This document shows, piece after piece, positions 38,480 to 51,765 of a DNA stretch of 64,000 bases. Source of the stretch: Paragordius varius (taxonomy: Eukaryota > Nematomorpha); NCBI GenBank assembly GCA_964247055.1, contig OZ176053.1, positions 8,928,001-8,992,000 of the forward strand. Reading direction: 5' to 3'. A model generated the notes under the pieces. It worked only from the letters and a program-made list of their open reading frames with translations, ran no database searches and had not been told where the DNA came from. Made by a program: the position numbers and the translations under genes. How positions within the stretch are numbered: position 1 is the first letter of the stretch; the number at the start of each line of letters is the position of its first letter.

Positions 38480-39470
38480 TTACATTCCACACATCTTGCC
38501 ATCATTTATGTTGAATATATAATTGTCCTTTGGTTGTCTTTTCGCGAAAAAAACCGTGTGCAGGAAGGAGAAAGAAATGCCGAATCCGTGTAAATATAAT
38601 AATATTCTAAGAATTTTAAACAAATAACATATGACTATTCTATTATTTGGCAAACTTCGAGAAGAGTTAATCATTAAATGACTTTCGATACACTGCTCAA
38701 CAAGGTTTTGCACCACCCCATTATTTTTGCATTTTCTGATACCTAATGGCATGGAAAGGCCAAAACAAAAAAGAAAATTGAGGCCACCAATTGGATTTTC
38801 CCGAAATTTAATTTTTAAATTTGTATTTAATTTAAAAATAACAATCATTCCTCGTGTATATATGTTTAAATATTCAAACGAACAAGTCGATACAAGTAAT
38901 ATTCCATGCATGAATAACAAAATTCTAGCATTAATTAAGATACTAAACAAGCTAAGAGCCAAAGTATTAAAAATCTAAAAGGGGCTTATGTATAGTGTGA
39001 TAGATCCGGGCGGCTGCACAAGCTCTGCATATCCCCCAAGCGATCCAATTATGCCAGATATGTCAAAGATAACAATAAGTAATCGTAAAGCCCGATAAGA
39101 GAGACTTGCAAACAAAATCCAGGCAAAATGACATGTCAAATTAACCAATTCACAGAAAAAAGTTAGATAAATTCTACAATTAAATTGAATAAAAAGATTA
39201 GGTAAATACAAATGGTCCAATCCCATAATAGTAAATTCTACTAAAAGTGGCTACACAACATCCATCTGAAATTAAAAATACAAAACAACCAATAATTTTA
39301 AAAAATAAAGTGTATCCACTAGGTATAAATAAAGGATTTTTTGTAAGAATCAACTCAAGAAAAAAAGCCTAATAAGTACTCGAAAGGACGAAAACTAACA
39401 AAAAACATATAGCCTATCTAAAAGCCGAAGGTTTAAACCATAGAATGCCTTTTTTAGTATTTTTTTAAAA
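38480..39470 (-). pseudogene. Unidentified multi-span membrane protein, decayed or wrongly spliced
   Basis: The minus strand carries hydrophobic coding-like frames that follow each other. One at about 39390-39205 includes LFIPSGYTLFFKIIGCF and VATFSRIYYYGIGPF. Another from 39226 includes FAWILFASLSYRALRLL and IFDISGIIGSLGGYAELVQ. The latter frame meets a TAG near 38976 and then runs on in the same frame to 38480 (ILINARILLFMHGILL, NPIGGLNFLFCFGLSM). At least one frame change near 39200 is not resolved by any GT-AG intron that keeps the frame open. I do not recognise the family. It may be a membrane-protein pseudogene or a gene with an intron I cannot place. Confidence 0.4.
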
Positions 39471-39984
39471 TTTTTTTATACGTATTAAAAATTCACTTGA
39501 AAGAAAAAGACTAAATTTTGACGTTTAAGTCCGTACTATTTTTTTTCTCTCTGATATTTAAATGACATATTTATATTCAAAAGATAGAGTTTAAAAGGCT
39601 TTATTAAATGATATTAAGTTTATAATATAATAACATTGTATTATAAAGTTATATTTAATTTTCTCTCGATTTTCTCTTGTTTTTGAAAAATTGAACCTTT
39701 AATATTTCAAAATTCTGATTGGCGGGATCAAAAAATTTTCACATTCGGTTTTAAAACACTGAAATTAGTCATAATTTAAAAGTTTGAGTGGTGGTGCTCA
39801 AAAATGTCCAAATTTGTCGACTAGTGTAATCAACACATAAAGAAATGAATAATCAAATTTAAAATTGTTATTTTGTAAAGTTAAATATTTCAAAATCAAA
39901 AACTCATTTGTATACTAAAATGTGTTAAAAAACTCCCTTACCTAATATCTTAACTCATTAAATATGGATATCTCATTTAAGAAA

Positions 39985-42480
39985 AAAAGCGGTGATTTGT
40001 TGATTGGAACTTCGTCCACTAAAAACAATAAACGAAACGTACTCTTAGAGAAAATAGATATGTTTCATCATGAAGAAGCAAATTCGGGAACTATAATTGA
40101 GTTCACAATTTTGCGGACTAAATCAACCCCACCTTGGGTAAAACATAATTCTAAATCGGCAAAATACAGTCTAACCAAGGCAAGATGAAAGTCACAAAGC
40201 TTTAGATGGAAGTTTTGAAAACAGCCCATAACAAAAGTAGGTTTGATCAATCATGCAGAAGAAAATTCGGAAACTATGATTGAACCCACAATTTTGCGGA
40301 CTAAATTAACACCACCTTGGTTACTTAATTCAAAACAAAATACAGTCTTTCCAAGAATAGAGATAAAAGTCGCAAAGCTTTAGCGTGACATTTATTTCTG
40401 TTTGTCTTTGTAAGACTGTATTTGCCGATTTAGAATTAAGTTTTAACTCAGTTGGGGTTGATTTAGTCCGCAAAATTGTGGGAATCATAGTTTCCGAATT
40501 TGATTCTTCATGATTGATCAAACCTACTTTTGTTAGGACTACTGGGTTGTTTTCAAAAACTCCATCTAAGGCTTTGTGGCTTTATCTCTGTTTGCCTTTG
40601 GTAATAATGTATTTTGCCGATTTAGACCCAAGTTTTAGCCAAGGTGGTGTTGATTTAGTCTGCCAAATTGTCATGAAGATTTTGAAAACAACCCTCTAAG
40701 GAGTTTTTGAAAGCAAATAGTTCTAACAAAAGTTGGTTTGATCCGTCATGAAGAAGCTCATTCGGAAACTATGATTCAACTAACATTTTGCGGACTAGGT
40801 CAACCCCACCTTGGTTAAAACACAATTCTAAATCGGCTAAATACAGTCCTACAAAGGCAAGCAGAAAGTCACAAAGCTTTTAATGTAGTTTTTGAAAACA
40901 ACTTAGTAGTCCAACAAAAGTAGGTTTGATCAATCATGAAGAAGCAAATTCGGAAACTATGATTGAACCCACAATTTTGCGGACTAAATCAACCCCAACT
41001 GAGTTAAAACTTAATTCTAAATCGGCAAATACAGTCTTACAAAGACAAACAGAAATGAATGTCACACCAAAGCTTTGTGACTTTTATCTCTATTCTTGGA
41101 AACTGTATTTTGCTGATTTAGAATTAAATTACCAAGCTGGGGTTGATTTAGTCCGCAAAATTGTGGGTTTAATTATAGTTTCCGAATTTGCTTCTTCAAG
41201 ATTGATCAAACCTACTTTTGTTAGGACTACTGGGCTATTTTCAAAACTTCCATTAAGGCCTTTGTGATTTTCATCTCTGTTTACCTTTGTAATATTGTAT
41301 TTGCCGATTAAAATTAAGTTTTAACTCATTTGGGGTTGATTTAGTCCGCAAAATTGTGGGTTCAATCATAGTTTCCGAATTTGCTTCTTCATGATTGATC
41401 AAACCTACTTTTGTTAGGACTACTGGGTTGTTTTAATCCATCTAAGGCGTGACATTCACCTCTGTTTGCCTTTGTAAGACTATATTGCCGATTTAGAATT
41501 AGGTAACCAAGGTGGGGTTGATTTAGTCCGTAAAATTTTCAATCATAGTTTCCGAATTTGCTTCTTCATGATTGATCAAGCCTACTTTTGTTAGGACAAT
41601 GGGTTGTTTTCAAAAACTGCATCTAAGGCTTTGTGACATTCATCTCTGTTATTTGACGTAGAGTTCGCAAAATTGTGGGTTTCATAGTTTTTCAAATTCG
41701 CTTCTTGATGATGGATCAAACCTATTTTTGTTGGACTACTAGGTTGTTTTCAAAAACTATATCTAAAGCTTTGTGACTTTCTGTTTGCCTTTGTAGGACT
41801 GTATTTTGCCGATTTAGAAATATGTTTTAACCAAGGTGGGGTTGACCTAGTCCGCAAAATGTTAGTTGAATCATAGTTTCCGGATTAGCTTCTTCATGAT
41901 TGATCAAACCTACTTTTGTTAGAACTATTTGCTTTCAAAAACTCCTTAGAGGGTTGTTTTCAAAATCTTCATGACAATTTGGCAGACTAAATCAACACCA
42001 CCTTGGCTAAAACTTGGGTCTAAATCGGCAAAATACATTATTACCAAAGGCAAACAGAAATAAAGCCACAAAGCCTTAGATGGAGTTTTTGAAAACAACC
42101 CAGTAGTCCTAACAAAAGTAGGTTTGATCCATCATGAAGAACCAAATTCGGTAACTATGATTGAACCCACAATTTTGCGGACTAAATGAACCCCACCTTG
42201 GTTATATAATTCTAAATCGGCAATATACAGTCTTACAAAAGCAAACAGAGATGAATGTCACAAAGCCTTAGATGGAGATTTTGCAAACAACCCATTGTCC
42301 TAACAAAACTAGGTTTGATCAATCATGAAGAAGCAAATTCGGAAACTATGATTGAACCCACATTGCGGACTAAATCAGCCCCAACTGAGTTAAAACTTAA
42401 GTCTAAATCGGCAAAATATAGTTTTACCAAGGCAAACAGAGATATAAGTAAGAAAACCTTATATGGAATTTTTGAAAACC
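39985..42480. repeat. Array of about 14 repeat units in alternating orientation
   Basis: Units of roughly 180-200 bp contain AAAGTAGGTTTGATCAATCA, AAGAAGCAAATTCGGAAAC, TTTTGCGGACTAAATCAAC and TAAATCGGCAAAATACAG, in one orientation or its reverse. Plus-oriented units lie near 40070, 40240, 40740, 40920, 42110 and 42300. Minus-oriented ones lie near 40460, 40640, 41140, 41330, 41515, 41660 and 41840, with a turn at about 41940-41990. The block 40640-40720 is the reverse complement of 41930-41995, so much of the array is one large imperfect palindrome. Confidence 0.85.
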
Positions 42481-42489
42481 CGAATCTAG

Positions 42490-44234
42490 TCATTAAAAAA
42501 GGATTTTATTTATAATAATAAACCGAAATCAAAATTAGTGTTCCAATTTTTCGGAATAATAACGCAAATTATTTAAGTAATTTTTTTTGACACGTAAGCG
42601 CTGGCAAAAAAAATGTTTTGATTGGGGAAGCCAGTGGCGAAAGTAAACACTTTTTTGAATTATTCAGATAAAAACCTTATTCTTAAAGCTAAAAGATAAT
42701 ATTAATACATAATGTATTAGGTGAATATTTTTTACTACACAAACCTTATCCTATATTTTTATTTGATCTTTGATTTTAGATTTTGCGTTGGATTGATAGG
42801 ACGTTGGAGGGAAAAGCACACATATATAATGAATGGTAGTTGTTTTACTTCTTTTGATAATTATCTTAATTAAACTATTTTATTGATTGGGTAAATGTTT
42901 GTATTGACTAGCATATTGATTGGGAATCGTTTCGATTAGCTTAAAATCGTGTTGTTTGATTGGGAATAACTGGAAAAACGCTTAGATTGACTGGGAAAAT
43001 CATTTTTAGTCTGGAAATGGATGGTCAGGATTAAAAATCTTAATTTTAAAAGATTGATGTAAATGCTGGCTGCTTGATTCTTTTCAATAACTGGCAAGAA
43101 ACGGTTACGTTGTTCCACTTGGATTTCGGTAAAGCGATCGCACACATTTTGATAGACCATATATATTAAATAATTCCATTATATTCCGAAAATGCTTTGG
43201 GCAATTGAACCCCCAGCGTGATGAAATGTAATATCAAAGCTCTAGTTTTATAATAAAATGGCATTTGTCCTTAAAAAACTGTTTTAAATATGAAATTTTT
43301 AATGTAAAAATATATTATGGATGTCCAAAAGTTCAAACTTGTAAAAAAAGATTATTTTAAAGGCCAATAACTTTTATCTAAAATTTAAAAAAACAAATTA
43401 AAATTTTTTGACTTCGAGAGTCTGACCCAAATATTTAATTAAGTTAATATAGTTCAAATAATTTTATTTTTTATCATAATCTGTTTTTATATAAAATTAT
43501 TTTCCCTAATTGAAAAAATCATGAATTTTTGCGGCAAAAAAATTGCAAAAAGGATTATGTAATTTTACATTTTACACAAAAAAATTTTTGGGATAATGCG
43601 TTGAAATCTTAGAATGTGTTTTAAAACTCTAATCATTAATATTTTTTTAAGATTTTATCTGTTAAAGAAAAACTTAAATTAAAGAATTACTTAACATATA
43701 AATATTGTAAGATATTATCTTGTTTTATGGTAAAATTATTTGGCATATATTTGTATCTTTGTCCAAATTTTGTAATAAGATACATAACAATAAGTTTATT
43801 ATTTATATAATTTAAAAACTTTTTCGATATTCATATGTTTCAAGGAATTTTAATAATATCACATTTCAAATACTGATATTGTTAATAAATAATTGATAAT
43901 CCTGTTTTTTGCAAAAATTGATAATTAATTAATATATAAATGGAAATATCTTTTGATAACTTAATTAACTTGGTTTTGGAATTGTCTTTAATTGAGTCAA
44001 TGTAATAAAATTTATTTTATCCTAATTGGTTAATATAATCTTGCTAATAAACTTAAAATGCTACTCTATATAACTATAATATAAATATAATTACCTTTAA
44101 AAATGTTTACCCTGAGGGCTTTGAGAAAATATTAATATCTTATTTAATTTTATTATTTTTTTTCGAAAAATATCTTTTGACGTTTCTTCAAAAGCTATGT
44201 GATACTTTTATACCGATTTAATATTCTCTTATGT
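42490..44234. other. AT-rich DNA upstream of SLC16 copy 2
   Basis: A patch at 42610-43020 repeats GATTGGGAA-like words loosely. Otherwise no gene, transposon end or clear repeat is seen. The promoter of the gene at 44235 must lie here but cannot be defined. Confidence 0.4.
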
Positions 44235-47200
44235 ATGAAGACGGCAGTTCGCTATAAAAAGCATGAAATCGATTCAGGATGGGCTTGGTTTTCTATGGTT
44301 GGTACATTTATATCCTGCATGTTTGCTGGAGGTATGATCTTGGATTAAATTTACATATACACTTGGATATAAATATAAAATATTTTATGAAAGTTTAAAT
44401 TTATAATATCATATAAGTACATAATCGTTATAAAAAAATACAAATATTTTCCTACTATCCGTAGTTATTTTTAAGTTCAATCTTCATAAAATGCAAAGTC
44501 AGATATCAAAAAAAGTCAACAGTTGGAAGGCACCAGCTATATTTGCTTTTTAATAACATTTTTTCTATTGTGTGTAGCAATGTGGAAAAAACTTATGGGT
44601 TATTTAGGGCTTTACGTTAACAACTTAGTTTGATTTTTATAGAAGTGGGCATAGTATGTATGTAAATTTTATCTTTAAGTATTTAATGTTTAGAAGTAAT
44701 AAATAAAAAAATTTTTGCTATATTCAAAATTTTTTCTAAACGTGACAATCATTATCGCTTCAAAAATATTGAATTTCAGCACAAAAACACTTTTTATTTT
44801 GTTGGATTTAAAATAAAAGATAGATGGTTAGAAAATATAAAACCTCGAACTCATCATTTTTTAGTTAAACACGAAATGCAACAATAATGCAATTCTCTAC
44901 AAAATTGATTTTATCCGATTAAGGACTGTCTGTTAATTGCTTTGTTAAAGTTTCAATTATTATTATTTAAATTGTCACCCAAGTTTAGAAAACAATATTT
45001 TGATGGCTTCGATGGCTTCATATGATTTCACGGCTATTTGGCTTGATCTTTTTACATTTTAATTTTTAAATTACACCTTACTTTAATACATTATTAATTC
45101 CATAAATTACATAATAAAATTTGCATTAGCTACTCCATCGGTTTGTTAAATTAAATAATAAAAAAATAATCTTTAGCAAGGTTATCATTTTATTTAGGGA
45201 TAGCTTATTCTATGGGCGTGTATTATGCTATCTATGTCAAAATATACCCCAATCAAACAATCATTATTGGATTGTTGACAGGAATCCCAACATCTTTTAT
45301 ATTATTGTTTGGCCGGCTTGGGATTTTCATTGCTGAAAAATTTGGATATAGCCAGGTATTTTGCTTTTGCGACCATTTAAAACATATTCACTAATATAAA
45401 GTCTAGATAGGGATAGCATTTCCAATTCGGTTTCAGTAGTTATATGTTTCAGTAAACAATCTCACCATTTCTAAAAAATTAGTGGATTATATTTTATAAA
45501 AGATAAATGTTCTATTGCTCATTCGCAAAGTCTCACTCTATATCGTCAAAACCTTATCGGATATTGTTTTCTTTTTATCATTATTTACTATTATTGTGCT
45601 GACCAAGTCATGACCCAAACAATTGACCGGTCATGATGAGATCAGTGACTATTAATTTTTTGACTATGGTCATTAAAAAACAACTGTTTTTTCGAAAAAT
45701 TGCTAGTAATTTTTTTTGACTGGTAGCAAGATTTTACTGTTTTTTAATATATTTCAATAAATTAGCAAATATATTAATTAATCGATATTTAAATATGCTT
45801 ATTCAACTATATATTAAAAATTATTAAACATGCATCCTTATAACATTAGCATTTAAGCATATCCAGTTATTTCGAATAACAAAACAATCAAGTCTTGTGC
45901 AAAATATGCAATTACATATACGTGGACCAATAAAATGTAAAAACATTTTATATTTGGATATTAATTGCTGAAATGTAAAACAAACGTAAATTTTTTTGAA
46001 ATATCCAGTATAAAAGCTATGTACTTGAAGATTTAGAAGGCCACAAACATCTGGCCGAATTAGGGTTGTACATTTGACTGCTTTTTAAAAAAAGTCCGGT
46101 CAGACCCAGTCAGACCATGGTCATGACTACGGTCATGACTACGGTCATGACCACTTTTCATTTAAATAATTATCATGCGATATTGGATTGCGAAAATAAT
46201 GTTTGTACGACACTTGCGTTTCATTAATAATGTCATGTTTTTCTTAAAAGATTATATTATACATTTCTTTGATATTAATTAGGTACAAATATTATCAAAA
46301 ATTTAATCAAGAATTTTGTTTTCAAATAAATTTTGCTACATGTTTGTGGCCTTGTAAATATTCAAATATATAGCTTTTAATACTGGATATTTCAAATAAA
46401 ATTTTAATTCGTTTGTTTTACACTCTCTTTCATCATTGTATCCAATTATAAAATGTTTTTTTTATTTTATTGGTTCACATATATGGATTAATTGCACATT
46501 GTGCCAAGTGCTTGATTTTGTTTTTCGAAATAACTGGATATGGTTAAATGCTTATCTTATAACGATGCATGTTTACAATTTTATATTTTTAAATAAGCAT
46601 ATTTAAATATTTAATTTATATTTTTTAAAAAAATATAATAAAAAACAATAAAATCTTACTATTTCTCTTCCAAAAAAATCACCAACAATTTTTAAGAAAC
46701 AGCTGTTTTTCAAATGGTCGTGGTCAAAAAATAAATAGTCACTGACCTGGTCAATTGACTGGGTCATGACTTGGTGAGCACAACCCTCAGCCAAATTCAT
46801 TTGAAAAGAAAATTCTTGATTAAATTTGATTGTATATATTTATAAATAATAAATGTAAAAAAAATGTGTAATACAAACTTTTAAGAAAAAACATGAAATT
46901 GTTATGAAACGCATTCAGTATTTTTTTCACAATCTCCAATATTGCATGTGGCCATATGCACAACCCTATTTACTACCTTAATATTAAACAAATATTAATG
47001 TGTTAATACCATTTTAAAGGGCGTTTATAAAAGCCCCCCTGTAAATCCTTCCTTGTGATGAGCTTTTTTTAAATGAACACGACTCTACACTAATTACCTT
47101 GAGCTAATTATCATATTTTCCTATTTTTAACATATTTAACAAATACCTTAATATTTAATTTATAGTTCTTTGGGTTATCTTCCCACAAACTTGTTGGTTT

Positions 47201-47742
47201 GTAAGCATTTACCATCTTAATGATCCAAAAACGAAATTCTTTTTATTAATTTTTTAAATATTAAATTTTTTATATTTTATATATTATTTAATAAATTTCG
47301 TATTAATTTAAATTTTATGAACATCATTTATTTTATATTTTTAAAAGAGAGTCATGATGCTAATAATAATGGACCGTGTAATTTTCATACAATCAAGGTC
47401 ATTATCGGGAGAGGGGTTACTTGTATACATTTTTTTCTGATAAAACTGTTTAGCAAATATTTTGATTCACAATATATCTTTTATAAAATGAGTATGATGT
47501 AATTATATTTAACAAATAAGCGGACTTGTTCACAAAAAGTTTAATCATATTTCAAAAATGAAAATAAAAAACTATTGAATTAGTCGTTTATTGAGTTTTG
47601 TTGAATTCTAAACTGCTCTGATGGCGCCGTGCTATTTGAATCGAAGTGCTTTTTTTCTTCGTTTGGTGTTCGGTTTCTGAATTCAATCAACCCACACCAA
47701 ACTGTGTTATTAAAAATATTACCGAAAAATTCTAATAATGAA

Positions 47743-47780
<38 letters not shown>

Positions 47781-49577
47781 AAAAATTATAAAAATAGTAT
47801 TTTTTCAAACTAAATTAAAATCAATTCATTCACATCAAATTAAAAATCGCATGTTCTTGAATTTGAAAGAAGTTAAAATATATATGATTATTAAATTTAA
47901 AAATATATTTTAGCATGCGTGAAATTATTTATTTATATTCTTTTGCTAATCGGTCATTGTAATGGACAAATTCGGAAAGTTATACCAGTTATTTTAAAAT
48001 ATCCTAAATCCATCTAAAATGCTGTATTAAAAATCGTAGTTAGGAATATTCTCTTTTAAGTCTTTTAGAAAAGTGATTTTTTTTCTATAAGTGGTTCCTT
48101 TTCAAAGTCATTTACACGAAGCATTAAATAAGTTTGGGGCCTTGATATGACCATTGATTTAATACACATAGAACAGAAATAGTTTCATTTTTGTGAGAGT
48201 AAAAAATAAGATCAAAGACTAAAAGTCTCACAGTTACCTTGATCAACTTATTTATTTAGATATAGCATTAATAACTATTATTTTATATAGGTCATAATGA
48301 TTGGGACATCGATAATATCTATTGGATTTCTAGCTTCTTCCTTTGTTCAAAACAATCTAAGCATTCTATGTCTGACACAAGGGATTATGGTGGGATTCGG
48401 ATGCGGTCTAATTCTTACGCCCTCAATTTGTTCCATACCATTATCTTTTGATAAGTATCACTTGATTGCACATTCATTGGGCGTTAGCGGTATAGCTGTT
48501 GGATATGTAACATTTCCATTCATATATGATAGGCTCATAGCCATATATGGCATTGCGAATTCCCTTTTTATATGTAGCGCTATAAGCCTGCACCTTCTTG
48601 TTACAGCCGTTCTTTTCAAGAACTTAAAACGTAACCCAGATCAAACCGATGTTAATTTGACAAGCATGAATACATTTGAAATGAGTAAAGAGAGTATACT
48701 TGCAATAAGCGACAATTTGAGTGGAATAAAAAGCATTCCTCAAGCAACTGAAAATAGCAAGGATAATTTGGAAAATATAGAGCAACAAGGTACCTGTTTT
48801 CAAACTTTAACATACAATAAGATATATTTGTTAACGATGAAACGTTGCACAAGAACACACATTGTAACATTATGCTATATATTTTTTGCTTTTTTGGAAC
48901 AAGCCGCTACCACCATAATAACTATAATGATATCAGCATACTCTCAATCTCTTGGACTTTCAATAACACAAAGTTCGCTAATGATATCTTTGCTAGGAAT
49001 TGGTGATTTGACAGGATCTCTCCTGATTTCAGCTATTGGTATTTTATTTGCTGATACTAAAAGGCGTAATAGCATACATCCAAATTTGCAAGCCGATACA
49101 AGCGTAGAGACCGTCAACAAAAGCAAAATACTGCATGTCAAACAAATCGAAAATCAAATTAAAATTGTCCTTAAATTTTTTGTGGTTCAACGTTTTCCCT
49201 ATTATCAATACGTTTATCCATTGACTATATTTCTGCATGCCCTATTTAGTTTATGTTATTTGATAGTGTTTTCCTCGCGTCGTGTGACTTTTATATTCCT
49301 GTGTTGTTTAAATTACTTGTATGGTGCGACTTACGGAATACGATTGGCACTACAATCCAAATATATTTCTGCCATTTGGGGAATCAAGGAATTTAATCAC
49401 ATCTTTGGTTTGTATTCATTCGGTGCTGGTATTGGGGCTATCCTAGTCATTCCACTCACGACTTGGATAAATATGATTTTTGGTGATATAAAATATTCTT
49501 TTTATCTAATGGCTGTGATATTTGGCATTTGTGTGTTATTTTTACTCATCATATTTAAATTAAAGAAAAATTTGTAA
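44235..49577 (+). CDS. SLC16-like (monocarboxylate transporter family) MFS carrier, copy 2
   Basis: A paralogue of the carrier at 15692. Exons 44235-44331, 45198-45355 and 48291-49577 join in phase 1 and phase 0 to 513 aa. The middle exon is 158 nt in both paralogues and the phases are identical, so the gene structure predates their duplication. Span 1 carries the signature DSGWAWFS. LTQGIMVGFGCGLILTPS matches LTQGIMVGIGGGMLYSP of the other copy, and GVSGIAVGYVTFPFIYD its GLTGVALGCLSFPFIYQ. The central cytoplasmic loop is short (about 75 residues against about 195), and about 50 extra residues lie between the spans of the second half. The first-half signature Arg of the other copy (KRYVLAN) is DKYHLIAH here. 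Substrate unknown. ATG at 44235 is chosen because it gives the shortest N terminus before the signature and opens the only in-phase frame. AATAAA at 49612-49617 is the likely poly(A) signal. Confidence 0.87.
45594..46057 (-). mobile_element. Partial hAT element, TAGGGTTGTGC family, inverted
   Basis: GTGCTGACCAAGTCATGACC at the left is the reverse complement of the right end of the neighbouring copy. The following 450 bases match its right half in reverse, including the GGATATG/CATATCC region and GTAAAACAAACG. The terminal AGGG bases are not preserved. Confidence 0.7.
46061..46788 (+). mobile_element. Non-autonomous hAT element (728 bp), TAGGGTTGTGC family
   Basis: It starts TAGGGTTGTACATTTGAC and ends GGTGAGCACAACCCT. 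Flanks GGCCGAAT and AGCCAAAT match at six of eight positions, a worn hAT duplication. With the inverted partial copy on its left it forms arms of about 450 bp that could pair in the SLC16 copy 2 intron. Confidence 0.8.
47742..47779. repeat. (AT)n microsatellite
   Basis: About 19 AT dinucleotides in the last intron of SLC16 copy 2. Similar runs occur near 11270, 21430, 54268 and 56171. Confidence 0.9.
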
Positions 49578-51160
49578 ATACATACTATATTAAGTTTGTA
49601 TAACGGTATGTAATAAAATAAATTGGTGACATATCCAGATTTAAATTTATATATCAAAAATCGCGGACATACTTTGTTTGATTGATCTTTCCTTACTCGA
49701 TAGAAACTTTTGCTTCGAAAGATTTCGATTATTTGCAAACCCATCTATTTTAAGCTTTCTTTTAGGCCTCCTCACAGCCATTTTTCATCGCCGAGAGTAA
49801 TTATCATTTCTTAAAATGTGTCCCACGAAGCCTATCTTGCTAAATACATTTGTCAACATGGCTACATAACTAAAAAAATATCTCTCAATAAAGCAATTAA
49901 AAAAACAAACACCGAAGAAATCGTGTTGCGCAAATTTTTAAGGGTCTATTGTTTTTGGCATACTTTTTTACATTTCTCAACAAATTATTTAAATAAACAA
50001 CTTTTATTATCATTTATATGCTATTTAGTTCTTTTAAAAATTTATGGAATCTACTATCATCGCGGCCTTTTCTGAAAGTTTATTCGTGTTAAATGCCTTC
50101 TTTCATTAATTAGATAGGTGCTTCATAATGAACTTGTATTTATATGAATAAATATATAGATTTGGTTAATAATCTTTAATATCAATAAATGAGGTGATTA
50201 AATATCTATATAATAATAAAAAATTATATTGAAATTAGTATAATGAATTATTTAATAAACTGAGGAACAAAAAAATATCATCCTAATTATATAATCAAAG
50301 GATACGGTCATCAATTGTAATGTTAGGAAGAAAAAATATAATAATAATACTGCGTCCGTAATCCGGGGCAAAAAAATTGCCTGGGGAAATGAATATATTC
50401 TGATAAGAAAATGCAGAATTATTATAGTGCTTTTGGTTTTTGCCCATACAAGTGGTTTAAAAAAGTTATTTAAACTTTGTGGTAACTACTCCATATCAGA
50501 AAATAGCAAAATTAATTTTGTTAACTAAATTTTTTTGGGGGGAATGCTAAATGCTTATATCCAAAATTGCATATAAGAAAACATACTTTTAAATAATTCT
50601 TAGATGCAGGCCGTAAAAGTCCCAAACATTTTTGCCCTTCTAAAATGGACTAATTTTTTTAAAATAAAGGTAAAAATGCTGAGATTCCGCTTTTAAAATT
50701 TTAAATATATGCTATTATTGATATCGATATTTTGAACAATTTAATTTAACAAATTTTGTTAAAACGTGTTTCATATTTATGCACAATCTGTATAAAAACA
50801 CTTTGAGATGTTAAACACTTTTTCCATTTAATTAAACGATGCCGAACAATTCTCTCACCTCAGAATTTTAATTTAACATTTCATGACCTTTTAAGGATAG
50901 TTTTATACCACATCATTTGAATATTAAATTCTTGAAAAATATTTTTTGTATTGGGTTAACTTAAAAATATGATTTCTTTATCATTTTTTACACATAATAC
51001 AATATTAAACAAAAGTTTATAATAATCTCATTAACTTTTCGCCACTGGGGTAATTGGCTAACCCAGGTTATTTAAAATGATATAATCAGATATTTCTTAA
51101 GATAGGTACCCTTATGTTTTAATATTAATAATTTTTTTTAACTGGATACAAAACACTCAT
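49578..51160. other. 3' flank of SLC16 copy 2 and repeat-bearing intergenic DNA
   Basis: Beyond the poly(A) signal an 85-codon plus-strand frame at 49818-50075 has no recognisable family. A dispersed repeat copy lies at about 50340-50700 (GCAGAATTATTATAGTGC, ACTCCATATCAGAAAATAGC) and is related to copies at 33.5, 34.3 and 53.4 kb. Confidence 0.45.
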
Positions 51161-51168
51161 TTTAGTCC

Positions 51169-51690
51169 TTCAATTCAAATTGGGGTAGTTGGACACCCCA
51201 GATTTAAAATCAAATACTTGAAAAAGTATGGAAGGAATCGAAACCATGGCAAAATTTTATTTGTATAACATTAATAAACCGAAATATATAAAAAAATTTA
51301 TTCAAAAATACTTGATATTACTTATTTTATAAAACCAAAAGGTAAAAATTTGGTCAACGTGACATGTGTCAAATTCTAAAATTAGGAAATAATACAAAAT
51401 AAACCGCTTTTTCTATCAATGTTAGATGTAATTTATATAAAAATTAGCTTTAGTTTTACAAATTAAATGAAGACGAAATTTTGCAAAAATTTTGTAAAAT
51501 AAAAATGGCGTCTAAGTAGTATGATATGGGGTTTTTTTCAAAACAAAATTTTATCAAGATATTTTGGCACAAATATATAATTTTCATTAAGATAGAAGCA
51601 TAAATTTAAATTGGGGCCGTTTCCTTCAGTGTTTTTTTAAAATATTTATTCAAATTAGTCTAGGTTATTTAGATACCCTAATTTGAATAG
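51169..51690. mobile_element. MITE, TTCAATTCAAATTGGGG family (copy 1, worn)
   Basis: The left end is TTCAATTCAAATTGGGG and the right end AGATACCCTAATTTGAA. The interior repeats the neighbouring copy at 51766, including ACCATGGCAAAATT, AATAAACCGAAA and ACCGCTTTTTCTAT. Confidence 0.7.
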
Positions 51691-51765
51691 TGTTAATATG
51701 TTAAATATATATTTGAAAAAAATATCCCATATTAACACTTGAATAAAACACATTCATTTTTGTCC

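Noticed and set aside
39964-42515. Several frames of 60-113 residues (39964, 40926, 42255)
   Set aside because: They are translations of the alternating repeat units and appear wherever a unit is free of stops.
49818-50075. An 85-residue frame after SLC16 copy 2
   Set aside because: No family, no conserved motif, very AT-driven composition; kept only as a note in the gap entry.
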